The notes: generated by a model not told the origin, from the sequence alone. DNA of 64,000 nucleotides from Lepidostoma basale (GCA_022606425.2 JAHDVF020000053.1:806001-870000); one strand, 5' to 3'. Shown: positions 31,120 to 43,150, counted from the first letter of the stretch. Numbers and translations: made by a program.

Positions 31120-31450
31120 GATGCTTTATTTCTCTTTTTCTTTATTATATACTTTGTATGAACAACACTTACATTAAAAAAATTAAAATTACTTAGACAT
31201 ATTTCGGACAACCACTCCTTTTTCAGTGATACATATTATAAATATACACATTAAAAATATTATAAAATTGTTTGCATGATCTGACAGATGTTATAAATAT
31301 TTTATAACAGATCTCTATAACATCTGTCAGATCATGTAAATAATATTATAATTTTTTTAAATATGTATATTTATTATATGTATCACTGAAGAAGGACTGG
31401 TTGTCTGAAACATGTCTATGTAATTAAAAAAAAATTATGTAAGTTTTGTA
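31120..31450. repeat. Palindrome of two divergent g2 hammerhead-like motifs
   Basis: Right motif (+, 31381-31420): CTGAAGA (31386-31392), extra A, GGAC/GTCT, GAAA, CATG, TC. Left motif (-): CTGAAAA, GGAGTGGTTGTCC, GAAA, TATG, TC. Outer tails contain ttatatactttgtatgaaca-type sequence shared with copies at 40.1, 44.9 and 50.5 kb. Arms about 150 bases. Confidence 0.6.
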
Positions 31451-31673
31451 TGCACAAATTATATAAAAATAGAGAAATTTAATACGGAGTTTTAAATCAT
31501 TGTTAAAGAAACAATCAATAAAAATTAAATATTTTTTAAACTCTTAACGTAACCTTTTTTTACCAATATGCATTTAAGACTGTGTGCGTGGATTGGGTCA
31601 ACCACGTACTTCGATTAAGAGAAGTCTATGTCATGAAAACTGTACGCGTTAGTTTAAGGTTACATCTTATTAA

Positions 31674-32673
31674 GGGGTTATACGCTGACCGATTTTTTTT
31701 TCGTAATGTACATACTCCTATATTCATTCATATACACAGACATTTTCATGTCAATCCGATTAACATTCTCGAAGTTACTCGCATATTTGTACTTTACGTC
31801 TTACGTTTCGGAACGTTCGAAAGCATTTAGCAATGCATTTGAAATTTCGAACACGTTTTTCTCAAAATTGTGTTTGTTAAGTCGGTGAGAAATATTTCGT
31901 GTGGAAACGGCTAAACCGATCAGTCTCATATGTTATATTATTATAAAATAAACATTTTATTAATGTTCAAAGGTTATTTCTACCGGTAAATATTTTCTTT
32001 TTTATAAACAATTTAAGGCCGAAATTTTTATCTATTGAACAAAACAATTTTTTTTTTGAGAAGAAACCATTTTGTTGAAAAATAGTATTTTGCTTATTCC
32101 TTCGATTGAATGCTAGATAATATCTTATATTAATTAAACTTTTTTGAGTAACTTTTTGAAAACATTGTATTTTGACAAAAAAATATTTGCACCTTTCATA
32201 AACATGTTTCGGGACACAGTATTCCTAATGTTTAAATAAATGAATTGTTCTTTATGTTTACAATTCTGTAATTCATACACTGAATAAGGGAAGTCTGTGT
32301 TCCGAAACATGTTTGTAAAAGGTGCAAATAAGTGTTGTGATAATACAACATTTACAAAAAGTTATTCAAATGTGAATCCATAACAAAAAGTGATGGCGAA
32401 TATAGAATAATCTTTTTGTTTTTTCATTTTAGATGATCCAATCTATTTCTAGATCTATCTATCTATAATCCAATCTAGATCAATTTAGACATATCATGCT
32501 CATTGAGAGACGCCTTTTTAGAGAAGCTCCCGGAGATCGATTATAGCAGCTTTAAAAATAAATTTTCTTACAAATATTTAATTTGAAATAAAGGTGAAAT
32601 TTACAAAAAAATATTATAAATTTTGTTAAACAATTTTTTTTTCGGCCTTCTGGTTGCGTACGAGTATAACCCC
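31674..32673. mobile_element. 1000-bp TTAA-flanked element (piggyBac-type MITE candidate)
   Basis: TTAA at 31670-31673 and 32674-32677 brackets termini GGGGTTATAC and GTATAACCCC (perfect 10-bp inverted ends, then looser similarity). Exact length 1000. No transposase frame. TTAA duplication with G/C-starting ends is the signature of piggyBac-like elements. A g2 palindrome lies inside. Confidence 0.6.
32170..32400. repeat. Palindrome of two divergent g2-like motifs inside the TTAA element
   Basis: Right arm (+): CTGAATA, extra A, GGGAA/TTCC, GAAA, CATG, TT. Left arm (-): hairpin remnant, then CCCGAAACATG, TT. Tails tttgtaaaaggtgcaaataa (right) and the inverse on the left are near-identical. 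Continues to ttcaaatgtgaatccataac, as at 4.89 kb. Confidence 0.55.
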
Positions 32674-32677
32674 TTAA

Positions 32678-33118
32678 ATGCTAAACCGGCATTATTTGGA
32701 CAATGTGTTGATCTAACTAGGCTCGGAGAAAATGAATGCCAGATTCTGATAAAGAATCAAATTGAATTGACATGAATAAGATGTCTAAGATAGCTACGGT
32801 GATCCAAAAATATTTTCTTTTCATCGTTTTACATTTTATAGAAATTATTAAATTTAAAACCATTTTATTGAGAATCTCTTACAAAATTTTATTGAATTCT
32901 GTCAATGAAATTTGTAGCATAAGTGACAATGATTTTATCGTTAGTAATCTTAATGCTTAAATATCGATAACAATCTCTGTTTTTTAGATTAAAAAATATT
33001 TTATAGTTGATATGATGACACTTGATAATTACCGAATGTCCTTTATTACGAATTACGAATTAATAATTACGAATATAATACAACTACTGGAATTTATGTT
33101 TATCAATGTGAATTTTTT
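32678..33118. other. AT-rich stretch, nothing recognised
   Basis: A 62-codon frame (32772-32960) is unsupported. Confidence 0.3.
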
Positions 33119-33448
33119 TAAAAAGTGAATGCGGTGCGAATGAAAGTGTTATGATCAAAATAATAAGGGTTCTAAAGATGGTTTGTCCATATGGAAAGAA
33201 TAAATAAAAGCAGAATGCTGAAAAAAGCACATGTAAGCAACGTAAACTGAGCTCAAAGAGAAAAGAGGGCAGAGGAAAACATAGCAAATCAATCAAATTC
33301 ATAAAATAATAAATGTTGGTCACGTGAGAAGTCCGAGAAATCGACGTACGTGCAATACTTGATGTATGAATGCAGATGAACGAGAAAAGTATGTCGGGAC
33401 ATAACGTATGGCGGTCCATTATTTCTGTCTACCCCTAAGAGGAGTCAA
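33119..33448 (+). mobile_element. LINE-A fragment, degenerate
   Basis: gtgaatgcggtgcgaatgaa onward matches the 36.2 kb copy. Traces of MERINKSRM, GRGKHSKSIK, and the end ttatttctgtctacccctaa. No intact tail. Confidence 0.55.
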
Positions 33449-34349
33449 ATTTTATATATAAAGTTTAACATCATCATTGAATTAACAATAAAATGACTTT
33501 GATTGTTTGACTTTTGCAAATTCAATATAAAGTTAATGAAATAAAATGGATATAATTGTTTGTTATATTGAAAGATGGTAGGCTAGGATTGAATTTTGTC
33601 AAAATTTATAATATAAGGTAGATTTGGTGATGTTTTTGTTTGAACATTATATGATTATATGGTATTAACTGTTTTTATTCTTTAATTATTGTATCTTATA
33701 TAATATTAAAAGCTTAGTGTAATTTTTAATATTAAAAAAATTATCAATAACAGTCTTATTGATGATGTATAATAATTTTTAAATTGAAATGTAGCTTCAT
33801 TTAAATGTAATTACAATTTGTGTTTTTTAGTTATAAATTTAAGGTTATAAGGGTTATTAATTTATATCGAAAATTTACGCAAATTGAAAAGGCTCCTGAA
33901 AAAATATTGTCAACCCAGAAAGAAGGCTCTAGACTTCTGAGGCGTATGTTTTTTATACAAAATTGTGCGGAAGCGTAGCATAATCCAGCATTAATAAAAT
34001 TTATCTTGAAAAAACCTGATTAAACGTAATAAACGAACAGCGGTCTATGGACACAGCGCTCCTCGGGGTTATTTTTCATTCACGGGTCAAAGGAAAGCAA
34101 AATTATATTGCTTCGCCGCCAATGGACGCCTTTCTTGCGCAGCGCAAGAAAATTTTAAACAAAGCACGTAATTACAGAGATTAACGCTAAAACTGATTAC
34201 AAATAAAAAAAACACTCTCATTCTCTCACCATAGAGGCATAAAAAATACAACGGTGCTTGAATACGTAAAAAATATGGAATACAGTTTGAATAAAAAAAA
34301 CATTAAATTATTTATTAACCAAATAAAAAAAAAATTAATACAATCTTCA
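33449..34349. other. AT-rich stretch; less AT-rich patch 34020-34160
   Basis: The patch contains the 15-base inverted word cttgcgcagcgcaag and no repeat partner. No frame. Confidence 0.3.
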
Positions 34350-34600
34350 TAGATGGCGTTAGTGTGAAGATTGAATATACTACCATGTAAAAGGTGGTGT
34401 TGGAGATTAACATATATACAACTTCCAAAAATTTGTCAGACATGGTGGTCATAAGAAAAATAAGGTGGAATGGGGAATGTTGTATTACATAAAGCGTGTG
34501 CTTAACCCAACCAATGACAGGTCATAAGTCCTGTAAACACCTTGATCAACCATATTCTGTTTCCAATTTGCATTTTCGTCTCTATTGAGATACAATTGTT
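34350..34600 (+). repeat. Repeat E copy
   Basis: Runs from agatggcgttagtgtgaaga through gtggaatggggaatgttgta and caatgacaggtcataagtcc to cgtctctattgagatacaat. Confidence 0.65.
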
Positions 34601-34659
34601 TCTTGAATTAAATTATTTGTTCAAAATTGTAAAATATTGTTTTCCACTAAATAAACATT

Positions 34660-34875
34660 CTAAAACTAACTAACTAACGATCATGATGTTTTCTCGAAGA
34701 GGTAGGCAGAAATAATAAACCGCCATCCTTTCCTTTCTAACATACTTTTCTCGCTTTCACAATATTCATTCATCGTGTTATGCACGCACGTCGATGTCTC
34801 GCACTCCTCACGTGGCCGACATTCAGGTTTTGATTTATTTGATTGTGCCACGTTTTCTTCGGTCTTGCAAGGTTC
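34660..34875 (-). mobile_element. LINE-A 3' fragment
   Basis: (CTAA)n tail, antisense terminal hairpin (decayed, ctcgaagagg), RRACITR-like and WHNQI-like antisense coding, truncated at the GRPRKT region. Confidence 0.6.
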
Positions 34876-34984
34876 TGTTTAATCATAATATTAATAATAA
34901 ATACAGAAAGAAAAATTAATTATCATGACAATAATGCACATGAATCAGAAATATTATGGAATCATTATGAGGGTATCTTGGTAT

Positions 34985-35160
34985 CATATCTCGGTAATGA
35001 CATTTGTGGCCGAGTGGCAAGTACTATGACTGTCACACCGAAGGTCATGGGTTCGATTTCCCGCGATGGCAGTGTGATTGTCACATTGTCATTGGTTTGG
35101 TATAGAATTTATGTGACAGTAAAATGGGGATAGATAGCTACCAATCACGTGTAATAAGAA
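34985..35160 (+). mobile_element. tRNA-derived SINE
   Basis: A-box-like TGGCCGAGTGGC (35007-35018) and B-box-like GGTTCGATTTC (35050-35060) are 32 bases apart, followed by an unrelated body with tgtcacattgtcattggttt. Pol III promoter spacing fits a SINE head. Copies at 45.14 and 63.3 kb share tgtcacaccgaaggtc and the body. Confidence 0.7.
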
Positions 35161-35224
35161 TCAATATTATATCTATACCGTTTTTATAGATTTGGTTCGC
35201 GCCGTAAATGTTAAGAGCGATTCA

Positions 35225-35320
35225 GCATAATAATAGTAATTGTAATAATAACAATAATAACAACAATAATAATAATATTTATAATAATAATAATAATGAT
35301 AATAATAATAATTTAATTTA
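35225..35320. repeat. (AAT)n microsatellite
   Basis: Imperfect AAT/AAC repeats. Confidence 0.85.
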
Positions 35321-35444
35321 AAGGTAACAATTATGAATATAAACTAGCTTATATTTATATGCTTGTTTTTTTACCGTAGTAAAAAATATAGTGATTGTAT
35401 TTGATAATTTTTTGATGAAATGTAATTGTGTTTTAATAATTGTA

Positions 35445-35892
35445 AAACTAACTAACCATCACGCCATTTCCCCGGAGGGGTATACAGAGAGGCATACCTC
35501 TCGGGCTTCCTCTACATTCATCCATCGTACCATGCACGCACGTCGATTATTCCCACTTCGAATGTGGCCGCCTTTTAGTAATTGATTAATTTGGTTATGA
35601 CATGTTTTCCTCGGTGGTAATAAGCTTCTTTTTCCACTCACGCTGCTTGTGTACAACTTTTTAACCATTATACTCTCATACATTTGTTCCATATGTCCAA
35701 ACCATCTCAGGGATCCTTTTTTTATTTTAGCCATGATGCAGTCATCTGCCTTACATTTCTTTCTTATTTCATCGTTCGGTATTCTATCATACAACGTTTT
35801 CCCGGACATTCTTCTTAGTGATCTCATTTCTACGGCGTTTATCCTGCTTTCATCCTTTATTTGCCAGCTCCAAGCTTCACTTCCATACATGA
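35445..35892 (-). mobile_element. LINE-A insertion with 13-bp target-site duplication
   Basis: tttaataattgta at 35432-35444 and 35893-35905. The minus frame (143 codons) reads MYGSEAWSWQIKDESRINAV, RSLRRMSGKTLYDRIPNDEI, GSLRWFGHMEQMYE, then RKTCHNQINQLLKGG, RRACMVRWMNVEEARE and SVYPSGEMA-stop. Part between EVC and SVYP is deleted. Terminal hairpin ccccggagggg intact; short (GTTA)n tail. Confidence 0.8.
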
Positions 35893-35905
35893 TTTAATAA
35901 TTGTA

Positions 35906-36195
35906 CGAGTCTGGAAATATTCATATGCATGCGTGTATCATATTTATACTGAAATTTCAGTATTTCTGGATCCAATCATCTTTTACATTTTGAATATAAT
36001 CTTCAAAGAGGATGTGTTAATTGAATAAACATGAAAATGTTTCCAGCATCCCTACGCATGAGATTATTTCTGCGTTGGTCCCAATGACAACCACATATGC
36101 TACAGAAATCTTCTGAAAATCGATCATTATCCTTACACTTACATGTCCTTTTTATATCAATGATACAATAAAATGAATAAATAAAATACAATAAA
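35906..36195. other. Spacer between two LINE-A copies
   Basis: A 62-codon minus frame is unsupported. Nothing else. Confidence 0.3.
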
Positions 36196-36557
36196 ATGAG
36201 TGTCGAATGAAAATATAAGAAGTAAATGCGGTGCGAATGATGGTGTCATGAACAAAATAATGAAAGGATCATTAAGATGGTTTGGACATATGGAAAGAAT
36301 GAATAAAGAAAGCATGGTAAAAAAATTATATATTAATGATGTAAATGGAACCAGAAATAGAGGAAGACCGAGGAAAACGTGGCACGATCAAATATTGAAT
36401 GTCGGCCATGTGAGGAGTCAGAGAAATCGACGCGCGTGCATGACACGATGTATGAATGTTGAGGAAGCGAGAGAAATATGTCAGGAAAGAAAAGTGTGTC
36501 AATCCATTCTTTCTGCCTACCCCTTCGGGGAGACGGCGTGATGGTTAGTTAGTTCGT
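36196..36557 (+). mobile_element. LINE-A 3' fragment with open frame
   Basis: A 113-codon frame starts at SNENIRSKCGANDGVMNKIM and reads GSLRWFGHMERMNKE, RNRGRPRKTWHDQIL, RRACMTRCMNVEEAREI and LSAYPFGETA-stop, with hairpin ccccttcgggg and a GTTA tail. It belongs to a sublineage (ANDGVMNKIMKGS, VNGTRNRGRP) distinct from the 25.6 kb one (TSSVSGKRSRGRP). Confidence 0.75.
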
Positions 36558-37127
36558 TTTTTTTTACAATAAAATCACAAGGAATAACAAAACAGTTTGC
36601 GTTCTAAAGTTTTCTTATCTTGATGAATATTTATCAATGAATGCTATATATTCAATGTGCAAAAATGACGGAGAAACGGATTTCAAATAGAAAAAAACAT
36701 TTTTTGCGTTTACGTACCATAACACCATTATTTGGAGAGAACTATGGAATACATGGAAGTCTCTCTTTATATTGTAATGTAATGTTCTCCCGAACGATAT
36801 GAAAAAATATTTTAACATTTTTGTACAATATAATCTGATACATACGTATATACGTATTGAAACAACCAGTTTGGGTTTATTTTTAGAAATAAATATAAAC
36901 TTACAAAAATCCAGACCAATGTATACACAATATTGAAACAACCACAGAATTTTCTTTTTTTAATGTTAAAACCATTATTTTTCCCCGTACATTAAACCGT
37001 CGATACGTTCAGATAGAATGCCTAGGTTTTTGTAAAAAAAATCACTTACATTACACAAAACAATATTTGTTAATGTAAGTTAGTTAATTGTTTTATTGGA
37101 TTTCTATCTACTTTCTTAACATTTTAA
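36558..37127. other. AT-rich stretch, nothing recognised
   Basis: A 108-codon minus frame (36615-36941) is unsupported. Confidence 0.3.
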
Positions 37128-37280
37128 CTATCACGCCAAATGCCTTAAGTTGTCCATTAATGTTTGATTTATTTGGTCAATCGTATTTGTCTCGATATTC
37201 ATTGACTAATTGTTTTATTAAGACTATTACAAAACTTTTAAACCATTCTTCCTCATGTATAATTACGTTTTGACCTTTTT
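37128..37280 (-). mobile_element. LINE-A scrap, degenerate
   Basis: atcacgccaaatgcctt, gtttgatttatttggtcaat and aaaccattcttcctcatg are recognisable antisense LINE-A words with large deletions. Confidence 0.4.
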
Positions 37281-37599
37281 CTGATATTATGAGAACTTAC
37301 TTAACTTAAACAAACATTGGACAACGTGGAATAAAAATTAAATAAACACAAATGTCCGGATCGTCCAGCTGACGACAAGTGCACCATCTAAAAGAACATT
37401 ATGTGTAAAAATATTTGAAATGTTATTTTATTTTAAAACATTGTACATTGTGTTTCATGTAATTTGTTTTTGATTTATTATGTAGACGTTGAACGATCGA
37501 AGTGTGCGCGGGAGATGCCTATTGGTGGCGATGAGATTCGCAACCCATCACACCGCGTCTCTCGCGGGGCGAAAAGAGAAGGATGGAGTGCCGCATCGA
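37281..37599. other. AT-rich stretch, nothing recognised
   Basis: A small GC-richer piece at 37490-37590 (cacaccgcgtctctcgcggg) is unassigned. Confidence 0.3.
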
Positions 37600-37676
37600 T
37601 TAAAGTGTGGCAGTCCATTCTTTTTGCCTACCTTTTCGGGGAGACGGCGTGATGGTTAGTTAGTTAGTTAGTTATT
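37600..37676 (+). mobile_element. LINE-A extreme 3' end
   Basis: Only about 77 bases: gtggcagtccattctttttg, the hairpin (ccttttcgggg), GGCGTGATGG and (GTTA)n. Confidence 0.65.
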
Positions 37677-37775
37677 TAACTTCTTTGCTTTTTCTCGGAT
37701 CTCTATACAAAAAATTTTATACCAGCATCTTTCAGCACATTATAAGTACAACATTAATCTTGCTGTAATTCTTTA

Positions 37776-37835
37776 GATATTTTCTGCCAGCTCCATCCAT
37801 CACTTTTGTATGCGAGGGCTTGCACTAGAACTAGT
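37776..37835 (-). mobile_element. LINE-A scrap
   Basis: ttctgccagctccatcc and tgcgagggcttgcactagaa are the antisense of the EAWSWQK region and its upstream. Confidence 0.4.
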
Positions 37836-37904
37836 TACAAAATAACTGTAAGGTAACAAAACATTATAAAAAATAATCATAAGGCGCTGTAGATTTTTCT
37901 TATG

Positions 37905-37995
37905 AATAAGAACACTGTATTTTCGACTAGTATATAGACTATATTTACCTCGACGTTTCTACTCGAAGGTGTAGCCCCTTATCATAAAGAGAACG
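37905..37995 (-). repeat. Degenerate hammerhead-like motif
   Basis: Minus: ATGATAA, AAGG...CCTT hairpin, CGAGTA, GAAA, CGTC, tail gaggtaaatatagtc. Resembles the 23.6 and 45.35 kb motifs. Confidence 0.35.
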
Positions 37996-39059
37996 ATATA
38001 AACTTGAACAAATTGAGTTTAATTCATCAGAATTATCTTTTTAAGTCTAGAGATAATATGTTCCAATGAATTTAAAATTTACTTTGAAGATCCTTTTGAT
38101 CCTTTCGAATCCTTTCTGCGTGGAATTAAAATAAAATTCTCCATTCATGCATGTTTATAAAAATATATATTTTAAGTGAAGTAATAATTTTTTTATTGAA
38201 TTATGAATTAAGAATCACGCAAAAATATTTGTGTAGAATAAAATTTGTAATGAATGTTATTATAGCTAAATCTTTCTATGCATTTATATCATAAAAATGA
38301 TTTTGTCGGGAAAATACGAATTTATATAATATTTTGCCGATACAAATTTTATAATGTACACAATTTGAAGGGAATTATGTGGGGTTATTAAGATGTTTTT
38401 TTTTTTTAAATAAAAACGTCGGATTGTTTTAACCACGAAATAATAAGTAATTAATTTTACTATGAAAATATTAATATAATTTTGGTATAAGGATTTTTTA
38501 TCATTTTGTTTATGATAAATATGAACTTGTTCAAAATTAAACGATATTTCAGTCATCTTTCAATAAACGTTTTTTGATGGAACGAATCAATATTGTGAGA
38601 TTATAAAATATTTTTTTAGTTTTATTGCTATAATAGAAACGTTAAAATAACAAACTTTGAAATTCTTTACAAAATGGAGTCGTTCACCATTAATTATGCG
38701 CTACCATTTTCGATTCGGTTTCCGATATTTTTAACGTGATGTAAAGTGAAAAAATTGAAATATTATAATTTTATTTACATAATATACGAGTAAGGCAGCG
38801 CATTTCTTTATAAAAATAAGATAATAAACTCATTAAATATAGAGTTTTTAACGCTTTAAATATACAGTTTTATGATTTTAAAATGATGTTTTAATCGTAA
38901 ACCTTTTATAAAGTATTTAAAAACCAAAATCATCTGAAAGATAATTACAATTTTTTCTTGAATATTTCATTCCATATAAATTTTGTTACATAAATGTCAT
39001 TACATGTGTAATAATCACGCTTTAAATCGGAAATAACCGTTTGTCTTTTTCTATTTTAT
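37996..39059. other. AT-rich stretch, nothing recognised
   Basis: A 90-codon minus frame (38284-38556) is unsupported. About 1 kb without repeats shared in the window. Confidence 0.3.
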
Positions 39060-39197
39060 ATTACTTTGTAATTGATAAATTAAAATTGCATATCAGACAT
39101 ATTTCGGACAACCGGTCCTGCTTCAGTGATACATATTATAAAGATACATATTTAAAATATTATAATATTGTTTACAAATACGATCAGTTTTGTCAGT
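39060..39197 (-). repeat. Half g2 element
   Basis: Minus: CTGAAGC, extra A, GGAC/GTCC, GAAA, TATG, TC. The last core A of the first strand is C. The inner body (gtttacaaatacgatcagtt) is shared with 50.6 kb. Confidence 0.5.
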
Positions 39198-40048
39198 GTA
39201 ATGGTACATCCCATTACGATTTCTTCGGACACTGTATTCGCCCCAAATCTCCCCAGTTAAGTACCTCTTCGAAATTTATTTCCAACTTCTCCTGTTTCCG
39301 CCGTGTGAGCAACCGCCGCCTTCCCGGTTGGTAACACTGTTTTTCGGTACTCTATGCTCTGAGGCTACAAGCCCCCTCACTTCCCTCCAGTCAGCCATTG
39401 CGGGTAGGCCGCCATCTTAGTTCCCGTCGCTTGTGCCTCGACCCCGCCCAAAATGTAGAAGACACGGAAATCCGTCTGCATCCGGCTGGACCAGAAATGG
39501 TTCAGCCAGTCTTCATTAGAATAACATAAGGTACGATATTAACAATAAATATATGCATCAAGGATCGCGCATCAGTAACACACGTGCATCATATGTCCGC
39601 GTGTCTGCGGTTAGTTCCGAAGGTTCTGTCGGACACCGCGTTTGAGGCTCCGTGTCAAGGACCTCACCACCATGCCGAACTGCGTGGACCACTTCTTCAC
39701 TCCGTGCAGCACCACCCGGCCTATGGAATCTCGTGTCTGCCAGGTGACGCTTTATACATTTATTTGCTGAACCACCATCTACTGGTCAGCGTCGCTGACA
39801 ACGTCGACGGACGACGTAGCTATCTGATGCACTGAGGAGCACACCACCGTGGAATCGCCACAACCAGCCCCTTCACTCTTCTGTTTTGTGTTTTTATGAG
39901 TAACGACATATCTAGCATTTATTTTCTAGCTATTATGTTCATAATTCTAACTTTGTAATAAACCCCCATGTATCCCATATAATCTGCGTCTTTATTTACA
40001 CCCGTCCTTAGTCGAGTAATATACCGAAAAAAATGTCACGATTACCAC
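39198..40048. mobile_element. GC-richer island splitting a g2 element; solo-LTR candidate
   Basis: Composition changes sharply at both edges, and g2 sequence flanks it on each side, so it is probably an insertion. It starts TGTAATGG, has AATAAA at 39957 and a TTTATTTACACCCG-like end. Short frames (39584-39835) are not recognised. No gag/pol, primer-binding site or clear target duplication was found, so LTR identity is a guess. Confidence 0.35.
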
Positions 40049-40150
40049 CCTGAAGATAAAAACCATGCTCTCTGTGCTAACCGAAGGAGGAACATTTCAT
40101 CAGATGTTAGTGTTGTATATACAAAGTATATAAAAAAGAAAAAGACAAAT
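40049..40150 (+). repeat. Half g2 element, degenerate
   Basis: CTGAAGA at 40050-40056 region followed by a longer hairpin remnant and gaaggaggaacattt, then the g2 tail gtatatacaaagtatataaa. Confidence 0.4.
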
Positions 40151-41637
40151 CAAACATCAACAACACAAAAAAGGCGAGCATATAAAGAAATAATTGTGTT
40201 CATATAGGCTAAAACAAACTAAAGTTTATATTTCAGTAACATAGAAATGTATTTAAAAAAAAGGCAAACACCCAAATGGGTTTCTTATACTCGTGTAAAT
40301 GTCTACACAATAATGAAATATCAAAGTTTTTTTTATAGAACTAGTTTATTTCTTGACCAATACGCCATTTGAAAAAAGCTGAGGGTTATAAGGCAAAAAA
40401 AGGTTTGAATAGATGCATAATATCTACAAGAACGTTTGCCTTTAAATGTTGTGATGAAAATTATTATGTTTTAAGAAGAAATATGTTATGCTAAGATTAA
40501 TGCCATTGTGATAATAATTCGGCCGACGAGGGTACTGCGAAAACCAGACACACCCAAGATCCCAAATATAATATATAATTAAAGATATACAAGTCAGTGT
40601 TTAGAGTTTAAAGCTTCCATACATTACGCACCACACTAAACAACCGACGGCTTTGTCAGTCAAGAGTGTAGAGGAAATTATTATAACGTGTCTGAGCGAA
40701 AATGATGTGCGAGAGCTTTTAAGCTTTTCCAATAACGCACGTAATTTTAAATCGATGTGTGCTACGAAAGTTGTCCTTGAAGTAAAGTGAAAAAAACCTT
40801 TAAGTAGTCACGATTTTATTAAAAAAATAATAAACTATTTAATTATTTATCAGTCTTTTAAACGACATAATGTACCTATGTAGACTTAATTTAAATGTTT
40901 AGATTTTATCCCCAGCCAGTATTAATACTAATTATACATTTTTTTTTCATCGTTCGATATTAAAAATTCAACATAATTTAAAAACACAATTTACTTTAAA
41001 AAAATCGAGTTATAAAAATCTATCTATTGTTTATAAAAAAACAAAAAATTGTTTCCTATTTTTGCAATTATTTTTATTGAAAAAACATTTTCTTAAAAAA
41101 ATGGGTGATTGATATATTTCAAATAAATTGTTTAAAGCGGTATGAGTAAAATCGATCTAATAGAGTAAAGTATTTTTTTGATGACTACAAAGTTAACGAA
41201 TTGAATGTACTAAAAGAGAAAATCATTAACAAATTATTTGAATCGATAGTCAATTTCCTATTCCTTTAGTACTTAAGATTTTTTACTTGCTGCGTAAATG
41301 TGTGCTTTGCCCAATAATTACTTTGCAAAAACTCTTAATTTGCTCTTGAAAATACCGTCAATGCGAGTACGCCTACTGAATTTTTAAATCTACCTTTAAA
41401 TAAATATCATTATGCAGAAACTCAATATTTCGATAGAATTTAATTAAATTGACCTTTATTTCTCTCCCGGGTTTGTATAAAGGGGTTAGAAGCAGTCATT
41501 ATATAGATATAAAAAATATCAGTGATTAAATTTATTTTATCAAACCATAGATATAAAATATTACACTCGTATTATGTTTTAACTTGATTTGACAAATTTA
41601 AAAAAAATATATATAAATTGTATCTAAAGTCATCGCC
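40151..41637. other. AT-rich stretch with one short non-ATG frame
   Basis: A 48-codon stop-free stretch at 40644-40790 (+) reads SVEEIIITCLSENDVRELLS, vaguely like an F-box start, without ATG or clear splice sites. Otherwise featureless. Confidence 0.25.
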
Positions 41638-41986
41638 CTATCTGTTGGACCCTCTTCCATAATGCGGGGCCATTATAACTTCTTACAGGTTCATCTTTAA
41701 TTATTCAAGTAGAATATATTGTTTAATAGTTCATCTAGTGCTTTCTATGATTTTTCTTTTTAAAAACTTATATTTTTTTGAAACAATAAATCGTTGCATT
41801 TTTCCTGAAAAATCCGTAAGTAAATTATCAGAGGCCGGCATTTTGTGTATTTAAAAAGCTTCGATCAGGCACTAGATAAACAATAAAAATGTATTTTTAT
41901 TTAATTTGAATGATTTTAGATAAACCTGTAAGAAATTATATGGTCACCGCAAATGACCACTTACGGAATAGGGTCCAACAAATATG
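41638..41986. mobile_element. MITE with long inverted ends, about 350 bp
   Basis: The left end TGTTGGACCCTCTTCCATAA and the inverted right end TGTTGGACCCTATTCCGTAA extend to a shared TTCTTACAGGTT(C/T)ATCT, about 60 bases per arm with an indel. Interior has no frame. Target duplication not resolved; superfamily unknown. Confidence 0.65.
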
Positions 41987-42774
41987 TCGATAACTTCATA
42001 TAGAATTTACATATTTTTTTGAAATTTGGGTCATATCAAGTTTAAACATAACGTAATAATTTTTTATTGTTGGTTTTATAAAATAAATTAAATTGCTCAC
42101 TAAAAAATGATATTGAAAAGAATTGTTTTTTCATACCTCTGTTTGACCCTTACCCCTTAACTAACCACTGGGAATTTTTTTTGTTAAGTTGGAGTTTGTT
42201 TTAAGCTGAAACACCTTTGAAAATATGTAAAAAAAACTTTGAAGAAATGTCTCATAACCCTATATAATTACTTTTCACAATTCGACCTTTAAAAATTATA
42301 TTATAATTAAGAAAAGAGTTAAGAAAACGGATAAAAAAAAATATTCGTTACCTTATCATCAAATATCTAATCCAAATAAATTTTAAATAGTTCGACATAA
42401 ATAAATTATTTTAATAAAAATCTGAATCTTTGAAATATTTTTTATAAGAACAACAGTATCAAGTTGCATAAAGTGAATTGAAAAATTTAAAGGCGAGACG
42501 TAAAATATGAACAAATGTTTAGCACACTGAAGTTTAGTGTTCGTCTGGGAAAACTTTTAGTAAATTTTTAGTTTTCTTCGAAAAATCTTCGTTCACATGA
42601 ATCAAGGATTTTGCGACTTGCAGGTTTGAGAAAGTGTTTTACTTTTTGCATGAAAATCACTGAGGTATTTTTAGAGAACGTACAATGAATATTTATTCAG
42701 TCAGCATACATTTGAACAGGATACTTCATATTACAATTTATAAAAGAAAAATTTATAAAGTGAATATTTTCTTT
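41987..42774. other. AT-rich stretch, nothing recognised
   Basis: No supported frame or repeat partner. Confidence 0.35.
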
Positions 42775-43150
42775 CTTCTTCTTCTACTTCTTCCTTGTTT
42801 GTAGACCTATGCGGCCTGTTCTCCAGAGTGTTACTCTTCCTGTGCGGTAGACTCCCAGCTGTCCTTCCATCTTTGAGGAGGTCTTCCACGAGGACGAGTC
42901 CTATGAGGCTGATTATGTAGTGGAATATAGGGAAGTCTGGTGGTGTCCATTCTTTGAACATGACTGTACCAGTTTCTTTCTTCGCTGTCTGCTCCATCTT
43001 AATATTTCCTCAACCTCACATATCTCTCTTATTCTGGTATTCCTCGCGCGATCTTTCAGTGTCTTGCCTGCTATCGTCCTCGGTGTCTTCATCCCGGAAA
43101 TCCTAAAAACTTGTTTGGTCCTTACTGTGTCTGCCATTGCTATGACGTCA
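42775..43150 (-). mobile_element. LINE-D C-terminal fragment, best copy
   Basis: Minus strand: MADTVRTKQVFRISGMKTPR, TIAGKTLKDRARNTRIREIC, then in shifted frames a GHVQRMDTTRLP-like and GRPPQRWKD-like segment, and VYKQGRSRRRRK-like end over a (CTT)n tract. This is the usual order of non-LTR C-terminal domains. Stops and frameshifts present. Confidence 0.55.

Noticed and set aside
36615..36941. 108-codon minus frame as a gene
   Set aside because: Composition-driven residues, no motif or supporting signals.
40644..40790. F-box protein exon
   Set aside because: Only 48 codons, no ATG, no splice sites and weak resemblance.
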